Assembly (NCBI GenBank): GCA_919901895.1
Contig: CAKKQI010000293.1
Coordinates: 1-5,612, forward strand
Origin: Candidatus Brocadiaceae bacterium
Lineage (GTDB): Bacteria > Planctomycetota > MHYJ01 > JACQXL01 > CAKKQI01
DNA length: 5,612 nucleotides
Direction: 5' to 3'
The position numbers and the translations under genes were made by a program. The notes below the pieces were generated by a model. That model ran no database searches. It saw only the letters and a list, made by a program, of their open reading frames with translations, and was not told the origin of the DNA. Shown in pieces: positions 3,594 to 5,612 of the stretch. Each line of letters opens with the position of its first letter. Position 1 is the first letter of the stretch.

Positions 3594-5612
3594 TTAATCA
3601 ACCGATTTAACACAGCGAAAACCCAGATGTTTCCAGCGCTCGGTCGGCAGGGCGCAATCTTCCGAATCGCCCCGGGCCTTTGACAAAGTGTCATACCAGC
3701 TGCTGCCCCGAACCGTTTTATTATCTTTTCTCGGGAGATAAACATCCGCCGTCCACTCGGCGACATTACCACCAAAATCAAAACATTCATAAAAACTTTT
3801 ATCCTGGGGGAATTGCCCAACTGCCGTAACTTGAGATTTACCTTTTCCTTTAACATTAATTTTCACATCTTCCGAATTACCCCAGGGATAAATCCGGCCG
3901 TCGGTCCCGCGGGCGGCCTTTTCCCATTCGTTAGAACCAGGCAACCGTTTACTAGCCCAAGCCGCATAGGCATAAGCATCATACCAGTCAATCCCGACCA
4001 CCGGATATCTGGCTTCAGGCGCCGGAAATTCCCCGTTTATCCAGAATTGAGGCAGATGGCTTTTTGGCTTCAACCCATTTTTTTCATCCGGATGACATTT
4101 TCGGTGGTCACCTGTTTTTTTGATATATTCCAGAAACCGGGCGTATTCTTCGTTGGTAACCTCATATTTATCTATAAAAAAAGAATCCAGACGTATTTTC
4201 TTCTTGTCTTTGCTCTGAATAAATTCTCCGGCTTCGATCAGAACCATATTCGGTGGAAACAATTTTTCTATTTCGGCCAGACGCATTTCGGCATCTTTAT
4301 CACGAATTTTGTACTGGAGGGATTGCTCAAAGGCTTTCCTGGCGTTGAGTAATTTTTTTTCATTTAAATAGGTTACGCCGGTCGTATACCACTTGTTATA
4401 TAATTTATCATAACAACGTTCTATATAACCCTGTGGTTCCCTGATGTCTTCGGTATATTTCTTGGATTCCTCATACCGTTTGACGGCTTCTTCAAAAGCG
4501 CCCTTTCTTTCATCCTCATCAGCCCGGCCCAGGATTTCCCGGTATTTTTTCGCCTGTTCCAGACGGACCGAGGCATCTTTTAATTTTTCCCGCACCTCAT
4601 CGGTATCTTTGAAACTCATTGCCTTTTTAAAGGACTCAACCGCCGCCGCCCAGTTCTTCCCGGAAAATGATTCTATCCCGATCCTGATATAATGATTATA
4701 TTCGTCTTCCTTCTTTTTTCTTTCGGTCTCGACCTGAAGTTGCGCTTCCTTCTGTTTTAATTCTTTTAACAGGACGTTTACCTCCGGATCATCCGGTATC
4801 AACGCATAGGCATTGCTAAGCGATTGGCCGGCCTCGTTTAAGTCGCCGTTTCGAAGATATTGCCTGGCTTTTTTTAAATTTTCATCAAATTTTTGTTTTA
4901 TTTCCTGGACCTGCGTCACCGATGATTGTTTACTTTTTAGTTCATTAAGTAATTCGTTCACCCGGGGCGAGTTGGAATCAAGCACATAAGCCTCACTTAA
5001 AACCTTGCTGGCCTCCGGAAGGTTATTAGCTTTGATTAAAACTTCAACCTGTTTAATCAGGTCGTTAAATTTCTGGCGGCGGACTTCATCCGTTAATTGA
5101 ACGGAAGAAGATTTTTCCTGCTCGGCCAGTTCTTTTAAAAGGACGCCGACTTCTTCCGAATCAGACGCCAGCACCATCAGATGACCCAGCATCCGGTGCG
5201 CCTCGGAAAATTTTTTGTCCTCAATTAATTGACGGGTTTGGTTAATCAGACCGGCTATTTTTTTGTTGGCATCTTCTGCGATCACGACCGGTTGTCCCTG
5301 ATTAATCACGCTGTTTCCTGAAATAGGACCGGACTTATTATTCCGTGGTAACATTAAAACAATGGCTCCAACCGCCAGCAACAAAACAACCCCGCCGGCC
5401 GCCAGCAGAATCATTTTTTTACGTTTTGCTTTTTTTACGATTGATGAAATAATCGTAGCATCTATTTTGCTATCCCCCGTTTTTTGATAAGCATAAACCG
5501 GCGTTTGCTGCTGCTTGACGGCTTCTAAATCGGTAATCAATTCGTTCGGCCCAAGATACCGCTGGTCGGGCTGCTGCTGAATACATTTTAGAATAATAGC
5601 GTCCAGTCCGGC
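3594..5612 (-). CDS. Ser/Thr kinase-TM-TPR-SUMF1 domain protein (5' end beyond window)
   Basis: The frame is open to the right edge, giving 672 residues of a longer protein. Residues 1-33 (LDAIILKCIQQQPDQRY, then ELITDLEAV) match the end of a PknB-type kinase domain, including the conserved Arg of subdomain XI. The kinase core lies outside the window. After a cytoplasmic linker, a basic KKAKRKK precedes a membrane helix at about 67-88. Residues 119-451 hold about six TPR-like helical repeats, the first ones spaced 61-63 residues apart. Residues 454-671 form a SUMF1/FGE-sulfatase fold: MVLIEAGEF, FFIDKYEVTNEEYARFL, YPVVGIDWYDAYAYAAWASKRLP, EWEKAARG, YPWG, FGGNVAEW, VRGSSW and GFRCV. The FGE active-site cysteine pair after RGGSW is absent, so I infer a sensing or binding domain rather than formylglycine synthesis. 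The topology predicts a cytoplasmic kinase with an extracytoplasmic sensor. The internal TTG at 5540 is not the start. Confidence 0.9.
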   Translation of the reverse strand, partial: AGLDAIILKCIQQQPDQRYLGPNELITDLEAVKQQQTPVYAYQKTGDSKIDATIISSIVKKAKRKKMILLAAGGVVLLLAVGAIVLMLPRNNKSGPISGNSVINQGQPVVIAEDANKKIAGLINQTRQLIEDKKFSEAHRMLGHLMVLASDSEEVGVLLKELAEQEKSSSVQLTDEVRRQKFNDLIKQVEVLIKANNLPEASKVLSEAYVLDSNSPRVNELLNELKSKQSSVTQVQEIKQKFDENLKKARQYLRNGDLNEAGQSLSNAYALIPDDPEVNVLLKELKQKEAQLQVETERKKKEDEYNHYIRIGIESFSGKNWAAAVESFKKAMSFKDTDEVREKLKDASVRLEQAKKYREILGRADEDERKGAFEEAVKRYEESKKYTEDIREPQGYIERCYDKLYNKWYTTGVTYLNEKKLLNARKAFEQSLQYKIRDKDAEMRLAEIEKLFPPNMVLIEAGEFIQSKDKKKIRLDSFFIDKYEVTNEEYARFLEYIKKTGDHRKCHPDEKNGLKPKSHLPQFWINGEFPAPEARYPVVGIDWYDAYAYAAWASKRLPGSNEWEKAARGTDGRIYPWGNSEDVKINVKGKGKSQVTAVGQFPQDKSFYECFDFGGNVAEWTADVYLPRKDNKTVRGSSWYDTLSKARGDSEDCALPTERWKHLGFRCVKSVD

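Noticed and set aside
3560..3856. Minus-strand 98-codon open frame overlapping the SUMF1 end
   Set aside because: It is another frame of the same strand as the well-supported SUMF1 domain and has no family features of its own.
3594..4253. SUMF1 domain as an active formylglycine-generating enzyme
   Set aside because: The catalytic cysteine pair following the RGGSW-type motif is missing.
3813..4352. Plus-strand 179-codon open frame
   Set aside because: It lies entirely antisense to the well-supported SUMF1/TPR coding region, and its translation shows no recognisable domain.
5538..5540. TTG at 5540 as the start of a 648-residue protein
   Set aside because: The frame stays open to the window edge, and the 24 upstream codons encode a recognisable kinase-domain end (LDAIILKC, then PDQRY). 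The TTG encodes an internal Leu in the ELITDLEAV helix.

Overview
The window is 5.6 kb of ordinary bacterial chromosome at moderate GC. It holds six genes, two of them cut by the window edges. Several features point to a Gram-negative bacterium with an outer membrane, probably of the Planctomycetota/PVC or a related environmental phylum: a YdjY-domain protein, a Ser/Thr kinase joined to an extracellular SUMF1-type domain, TolQ/ExbD motor proteins, a lipoprotein, and a spirochaete/Thermotoga-like style of nucleoside diphosphate kinase. That placement is an inference from gene content and is only moderately sure.

Layout. Positions 1-1619 (minus strand) carry a compact operon, ndk -> ubiX -> YdjY-domain gene. 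Its near-consensus promoter lies at 1659-1687, ndk and ubiX overlap by four bases (ATGA), and the YdjY gene runs off the left edge. A divergent promoter at 1745-1774 drives a MotA/TolQ/ExbB proton-channel gene at 1806-2423 (plus strand). A short hairpin region at 2429-2468 separates it from a convergent minus-strand pair: a coiled-coil lipoprotein gene (2934-3476) followed 8 bp later by an ExbD/TolR gene (2485-2925). This pair has its own promoter at 3525-3553. From 3594 to the right edge lies the C-terminal 672 residues of a large receptor-like protein. These are the last part of a protein kinase domain, a membrane segment, about six TPR-like helical repeats, and a terminal SUMF1/FGE-sulfatase-fold domain without the catalytic cysteines.

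How they fit together. ExbB/TolQ and ExbD/TolR proteins form a proton-driven inner-membrane motor. Here the two subunits sit side by side but on opposite strands with separate promoters, and the ExbD half is co-transcribed with a periplasmic coiled-coil lipoprotein. A kinase with a large extracytoplasmic sensor is encoded immediately upstream. This could be an envelope-associated module, but only adjacency supports that. The ndk-ubiX-ydjY operon is metabolic (nucleotide balance, prenylated-FMN cofactor synthesis, and an unknown YdjY function). I saw no RNA genes, CRISPR arrays, insertion sequences or attachment sites. No clearly new system is evident. The most notable points are the split TolQ/ExbD pair with its lipoprotein partner and the kinase-TPR-SUMF1 fusion.
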